The notes beneath the pieces were generated by a model. That model was not told the origin of the DNA and searched no databases. It saw only the letters and a list, made by a program, of their open reading frames with translations. Positions 1 to 5,250 of a stretch of DNA of 7,147 nt are shown here, piece by piece. Location of the stretch: NCBI GenBank assembly GCA_900768725.1, contig CAAGDU010000006.1, positions 1 to 7,147 of the forward strand, written 5' to 3'. The number at the start of each line of letters is the position of its first letter. The stretch's first letter is position 1. This DNA comes from Bacteroidales bacterium (GTDB lineage: Bacteria > Bacteroidota > Bacteroidia > Bacteroidales > Paludibacteraceae). The position numbers and the translations under genes are program-made.

Positions 1-1166
1 GTCAGCGCGTCTTGGTCTAAGGTTGCGCGCGCCTTGAAGCCATCGTACCATATATCATAGGGGCGCAAGTCGCGTCCCAACCGTTGTGCAATCAGTTTGC
101 CCACCTCCGCCACCTCGGGGGCGGAGAGGAGACTGCGGAAGAGCGAGTCCACCTGCTCCAGCGGCATCTCTATGCTCTCCTCGAAGTTGCGGATGATAGC
201 CGTGGGGGCTTGCGGGCAGTAGGCATCCGCCTGCCGATAAGCATGGAAATGCCCCAAGATACGCTCGTAGCGTGTGTCGGGCTCGCGGGCAGGCTGCGCG
301 CAGGTGTTGGAATAGGGCTTCCAGTCGCAGGGGTGGTTGATGACCGCCTGCGGGATAGACTGCTCCACAATGCGTTGCATCACCTTGAAAATCATCTCCT
401 GCCGCTCGCGGGAAAGGGTGTCGCTACCGTAGTTGGCTTTCAGTTCGTCGCGCAGATTCCAGTGGGAAAGCAGCACCACGTCCTCGTCCCAGAGCCGCCG
501 CCCGTCCTCCGTGAGCAGGCTACCCATATAGATATTGTAGTCGGCAATGTAGTTCTCCGCATCGGCATACGCTTGCGCCACCTCTTGCTCCACGCGAGCG
601 GGGACGCGGGTGGTGAACATATCGCCCATGCGAGCCGCAGCCCACTCAAAGCGCGACCAACTGCCGCCGAGCGCGTTCTTCTCCGCCAGCGTGTAGTGGG
701 GGAAGTTGAGGATAGTGAGAAACGCCATCTTGTTGGCGAACATGTCGTCGCTGAAATGCGCCATGGGGCTGTAGGCACTCATTATCCAATCGGGCTCGCC
801 CGGGGTAGCGGCGTTGGTCAGTTGGGTGGGCTTGAGCAACTCCACCGAGAGCATGTCCGCCGCCTCGTAGCAGCGCTCCCATATCCGCGACAACTGCTCC
901 AACAGTTCGGCGCGCGCCTCATCGTCTGCCGCCACCTGCGCCACGGCAAACGCCTTGAACTCTTCCGCCGTGCCGTCCTGCGCCTGCCATAGTGCCGCCG
1001 CCTGCGCCACTCCGCGCGCCACCCGCGCACTGTCTGCCTCGGGCTTCGCCGCCAGCACTGCAGACACGGTCTCTTGAACGACCTGCTCGGAGAGTACACC
1101 CTCAGCGGTCTTTGCACAACTTGATAGTAACACCATAGAAAAGAAAATGCCTAATACCTTTTTCAT
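1..1166 (-). CDS. Large lipoprotein, gluzincin peptidase-like (partial, C-terminus off window)
   Basis: The frame starts at the ATG at 1164-1166 and stays open for 388 codons to the left edge. The N-terminus MKKVLGIFFSMVLLSSC is a lipoprotein signal with lipobox LSSC, so Cys17 should be lipidated and the protein anchored in the cell envelope. The rest is soluble, helix-rich and has no membrane segment. Recognisable stretches are LLSHWNLRDELKANYG, then RYERILGHFHAYRQADAY, and near the edge GRDLRPYDIWYDGFKAR. From memory, these resemble a Bacteroidales lipoprotein family of about 650-700 residues whose C-terminal half carries an HExxH zinc-peptidase motif. That half lies outside the window, so peptidase activity is inferred. 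It is very G+C-rich. It lies downstream of panB on the same strand across a repeat-rich 128-bp spacer; I see no clear promoter of its own. The reading frame and lipobox are certain; the family is a recollection. Confidence 0.8.
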   Translation of the reverse strand, partial: MKKVLGIFFSMVLLSSCAKTAEGVLSEQVVQETVSAVLAAKPEADSARVARGVAQAAALWQAQDGTAEEFKAFAVAQVAADDEARAELLEQLSRIWERCYEAADMLSVELLKPTQLTNAATPGEPDWIMSAYSPMAHFSDDMFANKMAFLTILNFPHYTLAEKNALGGSWSRFEWAAARMGDMFTTRVPARVEQEVAQAYADAENYIADYNIYMGSLLTEDGRRLWDEDVVLLSHWNLRDELKANYGSDTLSRERQEMIFKVMQRIVEQSIPQAVINHPCDWKPYSNTCAQPAREPDTRYERILGHFHAYRQADAYCPQAPTAIIRNFEESIEMPLEQVDSLFRSLLSAPEVAEVGKLIAQRLGRDLRPYDIWYDGFKARATLDQDAL

Positions 1167-1178
1167 AAGACTAATCAA

Positions 1179-1276
1179 TTTGACAATCTGACAATTTACG
1201 ATTTGACAATTATTTTTATTTGACAATTTTACAATTTGACAATTGACCATGCGGCGCATAATTGTAAAATTGTAAA
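1179..1276. repeat. AT-rich TTTGACAAT repeats ending in a long hairpin
   Basis: The spacer between panB and the lipoprotein gene holds four copies of TTTGACAAT (1179-1187, 1202-1210, 1219-1227, 1235-1243) plus a TGACAAT at 1189-1195. The last copy lies in an inverted repeat: TTTACAATTTGACAATT (1228-1244) pairs with AATTGTAAAATTGTAAA (1260-1276) with one mismatch. The inner ATGCG/CGCAT arms (1249-1253, 1255-1259) also pair. The result is a long AT stem with a GC tip. It lies just after the panB stop, so it could slow or end panB transcription, but no T-run follows it on the minus strand. It may equally be a decayed palindromic repeat element. Confidence 0.7.
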
Positions 1277-1294
1277 TTGTCCAATTGTAAAATA

Positions 1295-2110
1295 TCAATA
1301 CGCTTCCTCGGCGTTGGGGAAGGAACCGTCCTTGACTGCCTCGATATAGTTGCCCACTGCCGTGTTGACCTCGCCTGCCAGTTCAGCAAAATGGCGCAGG
1401 AACTTCGGCTTGAAGCCCGTGTTCAGCCCCAACATATCGTGCAGCACCAGCACCTGCCCGCTCGTGGCGTTGCCTGCTCCTATACCTATGGTGGGACAAC
1501 TGACCGCCTCGGTTACCTTTGCCGCCAGCGCAGCGGGTATTTTCTCCAACACGATGGCAAAACAGCCTGCTTCGTCCAGCAGTTGCGCATCGCGCAGCAG
1601 TTTCTCCGCCTCATTCGCCTCTTTCGCCCGCAAGCCGTAGCCGCCAAACTGGTTCACGCTCTGGGGGGTCAGTCCGAGGTGCCCCATCACGGGCACGCCT
1701 GCCTGCACCAAGTGGCGCACCAGCGGCACTATCTCCTCGCCGCCTTCCATCTTCACAGCGTCTGCCCCACTCTCTTTCATCATGCGGATGGCATTGCGCA
1801 CGCCGTCTTCGGTGCTAATCTGATAACTGCCGAACGGCATATCCGCTACCACGAGGCAGTGTTTCGCGCCGCGTACCACGCCGCGCGTCAGGAATATCAT
1901 CTCATCGAGCGTGATGGGCAGTGTGTATTGATTGCCGCAAACCACGTTGCTGGCACTATCGCCCACGAGAATCATATCCAGACCCGCCTCGTCCAATAGG
2001 CGTGTGAGGGTGAAGTCATAACTGGTCAGCATGGTGATTTTCTCACCTGCGGCTTTCATCTGACGAATCTTTGCGGTCGTCATCCGCGAGTTTTGTACAT
2101 GTACTGACAT
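1295..2110 (-). CDS. panB: 3-methyl-2-oxobutanoate hydroxymethyltransferase (PanB)
   Basis: This cytoplasmic enzyme transfers a hydroxymethyl group from 5,10-methylenetetrahydrofolate to 2-oxoisovalerate, giving ketopantoate, the first committed step to pantothenate and coenzyme A. At 271 residues it is full length for the family. Family motifs run in order: TSYDF (29-33), VGDSASNVV (49-57), ADMPFGSYQ (89-97), KMEGG (120-124), GHLGLTPQSVNQFGGY (143-158), VLEKIP (187-192), PTIGIGAGNATSGQ (206-219) and C-terminal FPNAEEAY. Asp51, Asp90 and Glu122 match the metal and substrate ligands of E. coli PanB (Asp45, Asp84, Glu114), and Glu189 matches the catalytic Glu181. The start at 2110 adds a short tail before the conserved core; Met10 is a weaker alternative. 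The leftward promoter in the 2156-2187 inverted repeat would give a leader of about 40 nt. No panC or panD is visible nearby. Nothing looks broken. Confidence 0.97.
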   Translation of the reverse strand: MSVHVQNSRMTTAKIRQMKAAGEKITMLTSYDFTLTRLLDEAGLDMILVGDSASNVVCGNQYTLPITLDEMIFLTRGVVRGAKHCLVVADMPFGSYQISTEDGVRNAIRMMKESGADAVKMEGGEEIVPLVRHLVQAGVPVMGHLGLTPQSVNQFGGYGLRAKEANEAEKLLRDAQLLDEAGCFAIVLEKIPAALAAKVTEAVSCPTIGIGAGNATSGQVLVLHDMLGLNTGFKPKFLRHFAELAGEVNTAVGNYIEAVKDGSFPNAEEAY

Positions 2111-2118
2111 GGTCTTAT

Positions 2119-2150
2119 TTACGATTTAACGAATTACGATTTACGAATTA
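2119..2150. repeat. AT-rich direct repeats in panB leader
   Basis: TTACGATTTA occurs at 2119-2128 and 2134-2143, and ACGAATTA at 2129-2136 and 2143-2150, an interleaved repeat with a period of about 14-15 bp. It fills most of the predicted panB 5' leader. No function is evident. It resembles the other AT-rich micro-repeats in this window's spacers in composition but not in exact sequence. Confidence 0.6.
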
Positions 2151-2155
2151 TGGGA

Positions 2156-2187
2156 CAAAGGTACTGCTTTTTTCTCGAATAAGCAAA
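2156..2187 (-). promoter_or_regulatory. Bacteroidetes-type promoter for panB
   Basis: Read on the minus strand, the -33 element TTTG (2184-2187) is followed by a 20-bp spacer and the -7 element TACCTTTG (2156-2163). This fits the Bacteroidetes primary-sigma consensus (TTTG, about 19-21 bp, TAnnTTTG). The expected transcript start is near 2150, giving a leader of about 40 nt before the panB ATG at 2110. The -7 element lies in the left arm of the 17-bp inverted repeat. Confidence 0.8.
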
Positions 2188-2192
2188 AGAAA

Positions 2193-2224
2193 TTTGCTCA
2201 ATTCGCTAAAAAGCAGTACCTTTG
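2193..2224 (+). promoter_or_regulatory. Bacteroidetes-type promoter for the FecCD permease
   Basis: The -33 element TTTG (2193-2196), a 20-bp spacer and the -7 element TACCTTTG (2217-2224) fit the Bacteroidetes primary-sigma consensus. Transcription would start near 2230, leaving an unusually long leader of about 150 nt before the permease ATG at 2379. Confidence 0.8.
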
Positions 2225-2230
2225 CAGGGG

Positions 2231-2291
2231 AAAGTGGTCAGTAGTTGTCCGGGTGCGCCCCGACATGTCGGGGCTAAAGTGGTCAGTGGTT
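2231..2291. repeat. 16-bp direct repeats flanking an 18-bp GC palindrome
   Basis: AAAGTGGTCAGTAGTT (2231-2246) and AAAGTGGTCAGTGGTT (2276-2291) are identical at 15 of 16 positions. Between them lies a 29-bp segment containing the perfect palindrome GCCCCGACATGTCGGGGC (2257-2274). The palindrome would form a stable hairpin in the permease mRNA leader, or bind a dimeric protein in DNA. The layout resembles a small palindromic unit bounded by a duplicated flank, but repeat slippage could also produce it. Confidence 0.7.
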
Positions 2292-2324
2292 AGTGGTTAG
2301 TGGTCAGAGTATTCTGAGTATTCT
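2279..2324. repeat. Tandem 7-mer and 9-mer repeats
   Basis: Four tandem copies of GTGGTYA fill 2279-2306 (variants CA, TA, TA, CA), followed directly by two exact copies of GAGTATTCT (2307-2324). Both lie in the permease leader. Such short tandem arrays can change copy number by slippage; whether that matters for expression is unknown. Confidence 0.75.
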
Positions 2325-2348
2325 GAATGTTCAGCCACTGCGCCCTCA

Positions 2349-2374
2349 TAATTCATAATTCTTAATTCATAATT
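2349..2374. repeat. AT-rich TAATTCATAATT direct repeat
   Basis: TAATTCATAATT occurs at 2349-2360 and 2363-2374, just before the permease start at 2379. Read on the minus strand it would encode a peptide like NYELRIMNYE, a run I recall from spurious hypothetical proteins in many genomes. It is best read as a widespread intergenic repeat type, not as coding sequence. Confidence 0.65.
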
Positions 2375-2378
2375 AGCA

Positions 2379-3356
2379 ATGCGTTCAAACTCGCTCATAT
2401 ATTTATTGCTCTCCGTCAGTTTGGTAGGGCTGTTCGTGTTAGACCTCTGCGGGGGCACGATATGGCTGAACCCGTTGTCGCTGTTCGGCGACCACGGCGA
2501 TGGTCTCGCTCGCTGCATTCTGTTTGACCTGCGCCTGCCGAAAGCGCTCACGGCGCTGCTGGCAGGTGTCGGGCTGTCGGTATCGGGCTTGCTCATGCAG
2601 ACGCTCTTCCGCAACCCGCTGGCGGGCCCTTACACGCTTGGCGTGTCGTCGGGTGCGAGTCTCGGCGTGGCGTTGCTTACCATGTGCGGCTTCTCGCTCA
2701 CCGCGCTGCATGCCGCTTTCTCCACTTTCACCGCCGCCATCCTCGGTGCGGCGCTGGTCTTGCTACTCGTGATGGCGGTGTCGCACAAGGTGCGGAGCAA
2801 TGTCTCGCTGCTCATCGTCGGCATGATGTTCGGCTCTATCGCCGGAGCGCTGGTCAACCTGATACAGAACTTCGCCAACCCCGACTCGCTCAAACTGTTC
2901 ATCGTCTGGACGCTTGGTTCGCTGAGCAATGTCGGTTGGCAGCAGTTGCCGCTCCTTGCGGCGGTGGTGCTCGCGGGCATACTCATCTGCCTGTTCCTGA
3001 TGAAACCCCTCAACGGCATGGCGCTGGGTGAGGAGTACGCGCGGGGCTTGGGCATTCGCGTGGAGCGTGTGCGGCTGTGGATAGTGGTGGCTACGGGCTT
3101 GCTCGCCGGCGGTATCACCGCCTACTGCGGACCTATTGCGTTCATCGGTGTGGCGGTGCCGCATATCGCACGCGGTATCTTCCGCACGTCGAACCATCGT
3201 CTCACCCTGCCCGCCACCGCCCTCATCGGGGCGAACATCCTGCTGCTCTGCGACCTCGTATGCTCTGTCTTCACCTACCCCCTGCCCATCTCCACCGTCA
3301 GCGCCCTCTTCGGCGCGCCTATCATCATCTACATTATACTTACTCACAAAACATAG
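2379..3356 (+). CDS. FecCD-family ABC transporter permease (iron-siderophore/cobalamin type)
   Basis: This inner-membrane permease of a type II ABC importer would pass ferric siderophore, haem or cobalamin into the cytoplasm, working as a homodimer with an ATPase and a periplasmic binding protein. At 325 residues it is normal for the family, and alternating hydrophobic segments throughout suggest the usual ten helices. Signature stretches are LRLPKALTALLAGVGLSVSG, then QTLFRNPLAGPYTLGVSSGA, GEEYARGLGI (the ATPase-coupling region), CGPIAFIGVAVPHIAR and the C-terminal LPISTVSALFGAPIIIYII. The start follows an AT-rich leader without a clear Shine-Dalgarno, as is common in Bacteroidetes. No ATPase or binding-protein gene flanks it: the upstream gene is panB in the opposite direction and the downstream genes are a HEPN/MNT pair with their own promoter. 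It must use partners encoded elsewhere, or be a relict. The substrate cannot be told from the sequence. Confidence 0.94.
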   Translation: MRSNSLIYLLLSVSLVGLFVLDLCGGTIWLNPLSLFGDHGDGLARCILFDLRLPKALTALLAGVGLSVSGLLMQTLFRNPLAGPYTLGVSSGASLGVALLTMCGFSLTALHAAFSTFTAAILGAALVLLLVMAVSHKVRSNVSLLIVGMMFGSIAGALVNLIQNFANPDSLKLFIVWTLGSLSNVGWQQLPLLAAVVLAGILICLFLMKPLNGMALGEEYARGLGIRVERVRLWIVVATGLLAGGITAYCGPIAFIGVAVPHIARGIFRTSNHRLTLPATALIGANILLLCDLVCSVFTYPLPISTVSALFGAPIIIYIILTHKT

Positions 3357-3429
3357 CCTTTGGAATTGCAGGAGTGTTACACAACACATGGATATTATCT
3401 ACGGAAATGATACATTCCACACAAAATAA

Positions 3430-3461
3430 TTTGCAGATGTCAAAAAAATGTAGTACCTTTG
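3430..3461 (+). promoter_or_regulatory. Bacteroidetes-type promoter for the HEPN/MNT pair
   Basis: The -33 element TTTG (3430-3433), a 20-bp spacer and the -7 element TACCTTTG (3454-3461) match the other two promoters in this window in element sequence and spacing. The surrounding AGTACCTTTGCAG is also identical to the rightward permease promoter. Transcription should start near 3467, about 25 nt before the HEPN start at 3491, so the pair is transcribed independently of the permease. Confidence 0.82.
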
Positions 3462-3490
3462 CAGCGATATAAGAACAATTTGGTCGTATC

Positions 3491-3904
3491 ATGATGACCC
3501 GAAAAGAAAAAATTGCCTATTGGCTGGATATAGCGGATTATGATTTGGAAACCGCCGAAGCAATGTATAAGACCCAACGATGGTTGTATGTGGCTTTTAT
3601 GTGCCATCAAGTGATAGAGAAAACCATTAAAGCCTATTGGTCGTTACAGCGTGATGACAATCCGCCCTATATTCACAATCACATGCGTTTAGCAGATGGA
3701 TGTGGTCTATATGAACAAATGAGCGAAGAACAAAAGACCTTCTTGGAAATCATCACCAACTACAACATTGCTGCTCGTTATCCCGAAGACAAAGCAGAGT
3801 TAGCCCGTGCGCTAACCCCGGAAGTCTGCAGAGAATTGATAGATAATACCAAAGCACTACAACAATGGATAAAAGACAAACTCTCCAATACAATGAGGCA
3901 ATAG
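3491..3904 (+). CDS. HEPN domain protein (putative toxin partner of MNT)
   Basis: The 137-residue protein is a single all-alpha HEPN domain. Visible family features are the N-terminal helix with WLDIADYDLETAEAMYKTQR (11-30), the core AFMCHQVIEKTIKAYW (35-50), the IHNHMRLADGCGL segment (61-73) and YNIAARYPED (91-100). HEPN proteins of this size next to a nucleotidyltransferase usually form a two-gene module in which HEPN is the toxin or an RNase and MNT the antitoxin. The canonical HEPN RNase motif Rx4-6H is not present: the nearest, Arg54 to His62, has seven residues between. RNase activity is therefore uncertain, although this branch of the family often lacks the motif. The gene overlaps the MNT gene by 40 bp. 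Its base composition is clearly more AT-rich than its neighbours, suggesting horizontal transfer. The GTATCATG start context offers ATGs at codons 1 and 2. Confidence 0.9.
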   Translation: MMTRKEKIAYWLDIADYDLETAEAMYKTQRWLYVAFMCHQVIEKTIKAYWSLQRDDNPPYIHNHMRLADGCGLYEQMSEEQKTFLEIITNYNIAARYPEDKAELARALTPEVCRELIDNTKALQQWIKDKLSNTMRQ

Positions 3905-4182
3905 ACCTTGTACGCAGTTACAAAAAGGTTATTTCCCATCGTTTTCAGCAAGAGCCGAAAGTGATGATGTTTGGGTCGTATTGCAAAGGGTATGCAAATC
4001 CTGATAGTGATATCGATGTGGCAGTAATAGTCCCCACTTATGGCAATCGAAAACTGGAGATTTCACAAGGATTATGGCAAGATACCCGTAAAGTAAGTTT
4101 CTTGATTGAACCTGTTTTGATAGCAGAAGATCGACCTTCACCCTTGTACGATGATGTACTTCAAAACGGAGTGATTGTATGA
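3865..4182 (+). CDS. MNT-type minimal nucleotidyltransferase (putative antitoxin)
   Basis: This 105-residue protein has the minimal polymerase-beta nucleotidyltransferase fold. The nucleotide-binding motif is GSYCKG (37-42) and the metal-binding acidic pair is in DSDIDVAV (Asp49 and Asp51). The third acidic position is probably Glu82 in FLIEPVLI, typical of this subgroup. In characterised HEPN/MNT pairs the MNT protein neutralises the HEPN toxin, in some cases by adding AMP to a tyrosine. Whether that chemistry applies here is inference. The start at 3865 lies inside the HEPN gene (40-bp overlap) and is the only ATG giving a complete fold, so the two genes are very probably translated as a coupled pair. 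Base composition matches the HEPN gene and differs from the rest of the window. A strong stem-loop 43 bp downstream closes the transcript. Confidence 0.9.
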   Translation: MDKRQTLQYNEAIDLVRSYKKVISHRFQQEPKVMMFGSYCKGYANPDSDIDVAVIVPTYGNRKLEISQGLWQDTRKVSFLIEPVLIAEDRPSPLYDDVLQNGVIV

Positions 4183-4224
4183 TATAATTTGCTACATCTC
4201 ATATTCCTAAATTTCCACGACACC

Positions 4225-4262
4225 CTCAGCCTGACAATGTGCGTTGTCAGGCTGAGTTGTTT
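4225..4262 (+). terminator. Strong intrinsic terminator-like stem-loop between convergent units
   Basis: CTCAGCCTGACAA (4225-4237) pairs perfectly with TTGTCAGGCTGAG (4244-4256), a 13-bp stem with a 6-nt loop, followed on the plus strand by TTGTTT. It lies between the end of the MNT gene (4182, plus) and the end of the membrane-protein gene (4275, minus). It probably ends the HEPN/MNT transcript. The T-run is poorer on the minus side, so service as a two-way terminator is possible but weaker. Confidence 0.85.
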
Positions 4263-4274
4263 ATTGTCATTCTG

Positions 4275-4685
4275 TTAGAATGAGACGAAGAGGGTGTAGT
4301 CTGTGCCGTCTTCCATGATACTGCTGCCTGCATGGGCAGTAGCGGGGAGTATCGGGGAGGTTGATGACGACTGCTGCTTGGTGATGAGGTTGGTCAGTCT
4401 ATATTGTATCGGAATACACAAGCCAATCAACAACCCGCAAGCGACTGCCACAGGGATGGTCAGCCAATGCCAAGCAGGGCGCTTCTTAGCCTTTGGACTA
4501 TCACACGGCTCCTCTGCGGGAAGATGGCAGTTGCTATCTGCCGAAGAACGGTAGTTGTGTCGCGGCGCATATTCCCCGCCGGCGAGACGCCCGCGTCCCC
4601 GGTAATCTGTAGTCAGACGTGCATCTTGTGCTTCACGCAGGCGGCGTGCCGATGCTGATAGTTGGGATTCAAAATTGCTATTCAT
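4275..4685 (-). CDS. Single-pass membrane protein, possible anti-sigma factor
   Basis: The 136-residue product has a basic, polar N-terminal region (1-71, with RGRGRLAGG and KAKKRP), one hydrophobic helix at about 73-92 (WLTIPVAVACGLLIGLCIPI), and a short Ser/Thr-rich tail (103-136). By the positive-inside rule the N-terminus should be cytoplasmic. It is the last gene of a three-gene operon, and its ATG (4683-4685) overlaps the sigma-factor gene by 8 bp, so the two are probably made in linked amounts. Position, topology and coupling fit an anti-sigma factor holding the ECF sigma at the membrane. I do not, however, see a known anti-sigma motif (no zinc HxxxCxxC, no FecR-like domain). The role is inferred from context only. 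Confidence 0.8.
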   Translation of the reverse strand: MNSNFESQLSASARRLREAQDARLTTDYRGRGRLAGGEYAPRHNYRSSADSNCHLPAEEPCDSPKAKKRPAWHWLTIPVAVACGLLIGLCIPIQYRLTNLITKQQSSSTSPILPATAHAGSSIMEDGTDYTLFVSF

Positions 4686-5250
4686 ATTCTTTCAGTCTTA
4701 ATCGTAAATACTGTACCAGATTATGCAGTCTGGACTTGACCGTACCTTCCGGTATCTCCAAGACAGCGGCTATCTCCGGCACGGTGAGTTCTTGGGTGAA
4801 GCGCAACTCAAACAGCATCTGCTGCGCCTCATTCAGCCGTGTCAGTTCCTGCTGCAGCGCATGGTCAAAAAGACTATCGTCCAACCGCAAGGGCGTATCA
4901 TCCTCCACCGCCTCATCCATCGGCAGTGTATCCAGATACTCCTGCGCATGCATATTCGTACGATACACATTTTTACACAGATTATAGGCAATGGTGAAGA
5001 GCCATGTTCGGAAATTCTGCTCCTCAGCATACTGTTTCCGCGCCGTCCACACACGGAGGAAAGTGTCTTGCAACAAGTCAGCAGCCAATTCCTCGTTGCC
5101 TCCCAAACGCCGAAAGAAGAATCCTTGTAGCAGTCGGGCATAGCGGCGGTAGAGTTCATCGAAAGCCCGTTCATCGGAGGTCTCACGAACTCGCCCCATG
5201 AGTTGCTTGTCCGACATGGTGCGGCAGTTCTCAAACAAAGGAAGTATCAT
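4678..5250 (-). CDS. ECF RNA polymerase sigma factor
   Basis: This is a 190-residue extracytoplasmic-function (group IV) sigma-70 factor that would direct RNA polymerase to a small stress or envelope regulon. Region 2 spans about 28-98: FDELYRRYARLLQGFFFRRL, then LAADLLQDTFLRVWTARKQY and FRTWLFTIAYNLCKNVYR. Region 4 spans about 135-187, with LFELRFTQELTVPEIAAVL and the helix-turn-helix IPEGTVKSRLHNLVQYLR. An acidic linker (112-127) joins them, and no region 1 or 3 is present, as expected for ECF factors. The ATG at 5250 overlaps the stop of the upstream secreted-protein gene (ATGA), arguing for coupled translation. Met12 would remove a non-conserved leader and is a possible alternative start. 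It sits between a secreted protein and a membrane protein, so an envelope signal is the likely input. Its target promoters are not identifiable here. Confidence 0.95.
   Translation of the reverse strand: MILPLFENCRTMSDKQLMGRVRETSDERAFDELYRRYARLLQGFFFRRLGGNEELAADLLQDTFLRVWTARKQYAEEQNFRTWLFTIAYNLCKNVYRTNMHAQEYLDTLPMDEAVEDDTPLRLDDSLFDHALQQELTRLNEAQQMLFELRFTQELTVPEIAAVLEIPEGTVKSRLHNLVQYLRLRLKEYE

Larger units (their letters stand above)
2156..2224. promoter_or_regulatory. Perfect 17-bp inverted repeat carrying back-to-back promoters
   Basis: CAAAGGTACTGCTTTTT (2156-2172) is exactly mirrored by AAAAAGCAGTACCTTTG (2208-2224), with a 35-bp spacer. Each arm ends in a -7 element, so the promoters for panB (left) and the permease (right) point away from each other and their -33 elements both fall in the spacer. 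The symmetry goes well beyond the promoter consensus, because GCAG and the A/T run are also mirrored. It could be a two-sided operator for one dimeric regulator or a cruciform-forming element. No regulator gene is adjacent. Confidence 0.75.

Noticed and set aside
84..992. Long plus-strand open frame of 302 codons
   Set aside because: It is antisense to the lipoprotein frame, which has a lipobox and family-like motifs. Long antisense frames are expected in G+C-rich coding DNA.
1277..1999. Plus-strand open frame of 240 codons
   Set aside because: It is antisense to panB, whose motifs are unmistakable. The product (rich in His, Gln and Ala) shows no domain.
2231..2324. Short repeats as a CRISPR array or iteron origin
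   Set aside because: The units are 7, 9 and 16 bp, with no regular 28-36 bp repeats or unique spacers, and no cas or rep gene is present.
2225..2378. Cobalamin or other riboswitch in the permease leader
   Set aside because: The leader is long enough and the gene type is suggestive, but I cannot find a B12-box-like conserved core; the segment is explained by repeats.
2297..2614. Minus-strand frame ending in a NYELRIMNYEG-like peptide
   Set aside because: It translates the TAATTCATAATT repeat and the antisense of the permease start, and is a typical spurious hypothetical protein.
2763..3389. Minus-strand frame of 208 codons
   Set aside because: It is antisense to the permease and has a charged, low-complexity composition; no support as a gene.
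3370..3390. GTGTT/AACAC small inverted repeat after the permease as a terminator
   Set aside because: The stem is only 5 bp, with no T-run after it; too weak to call.
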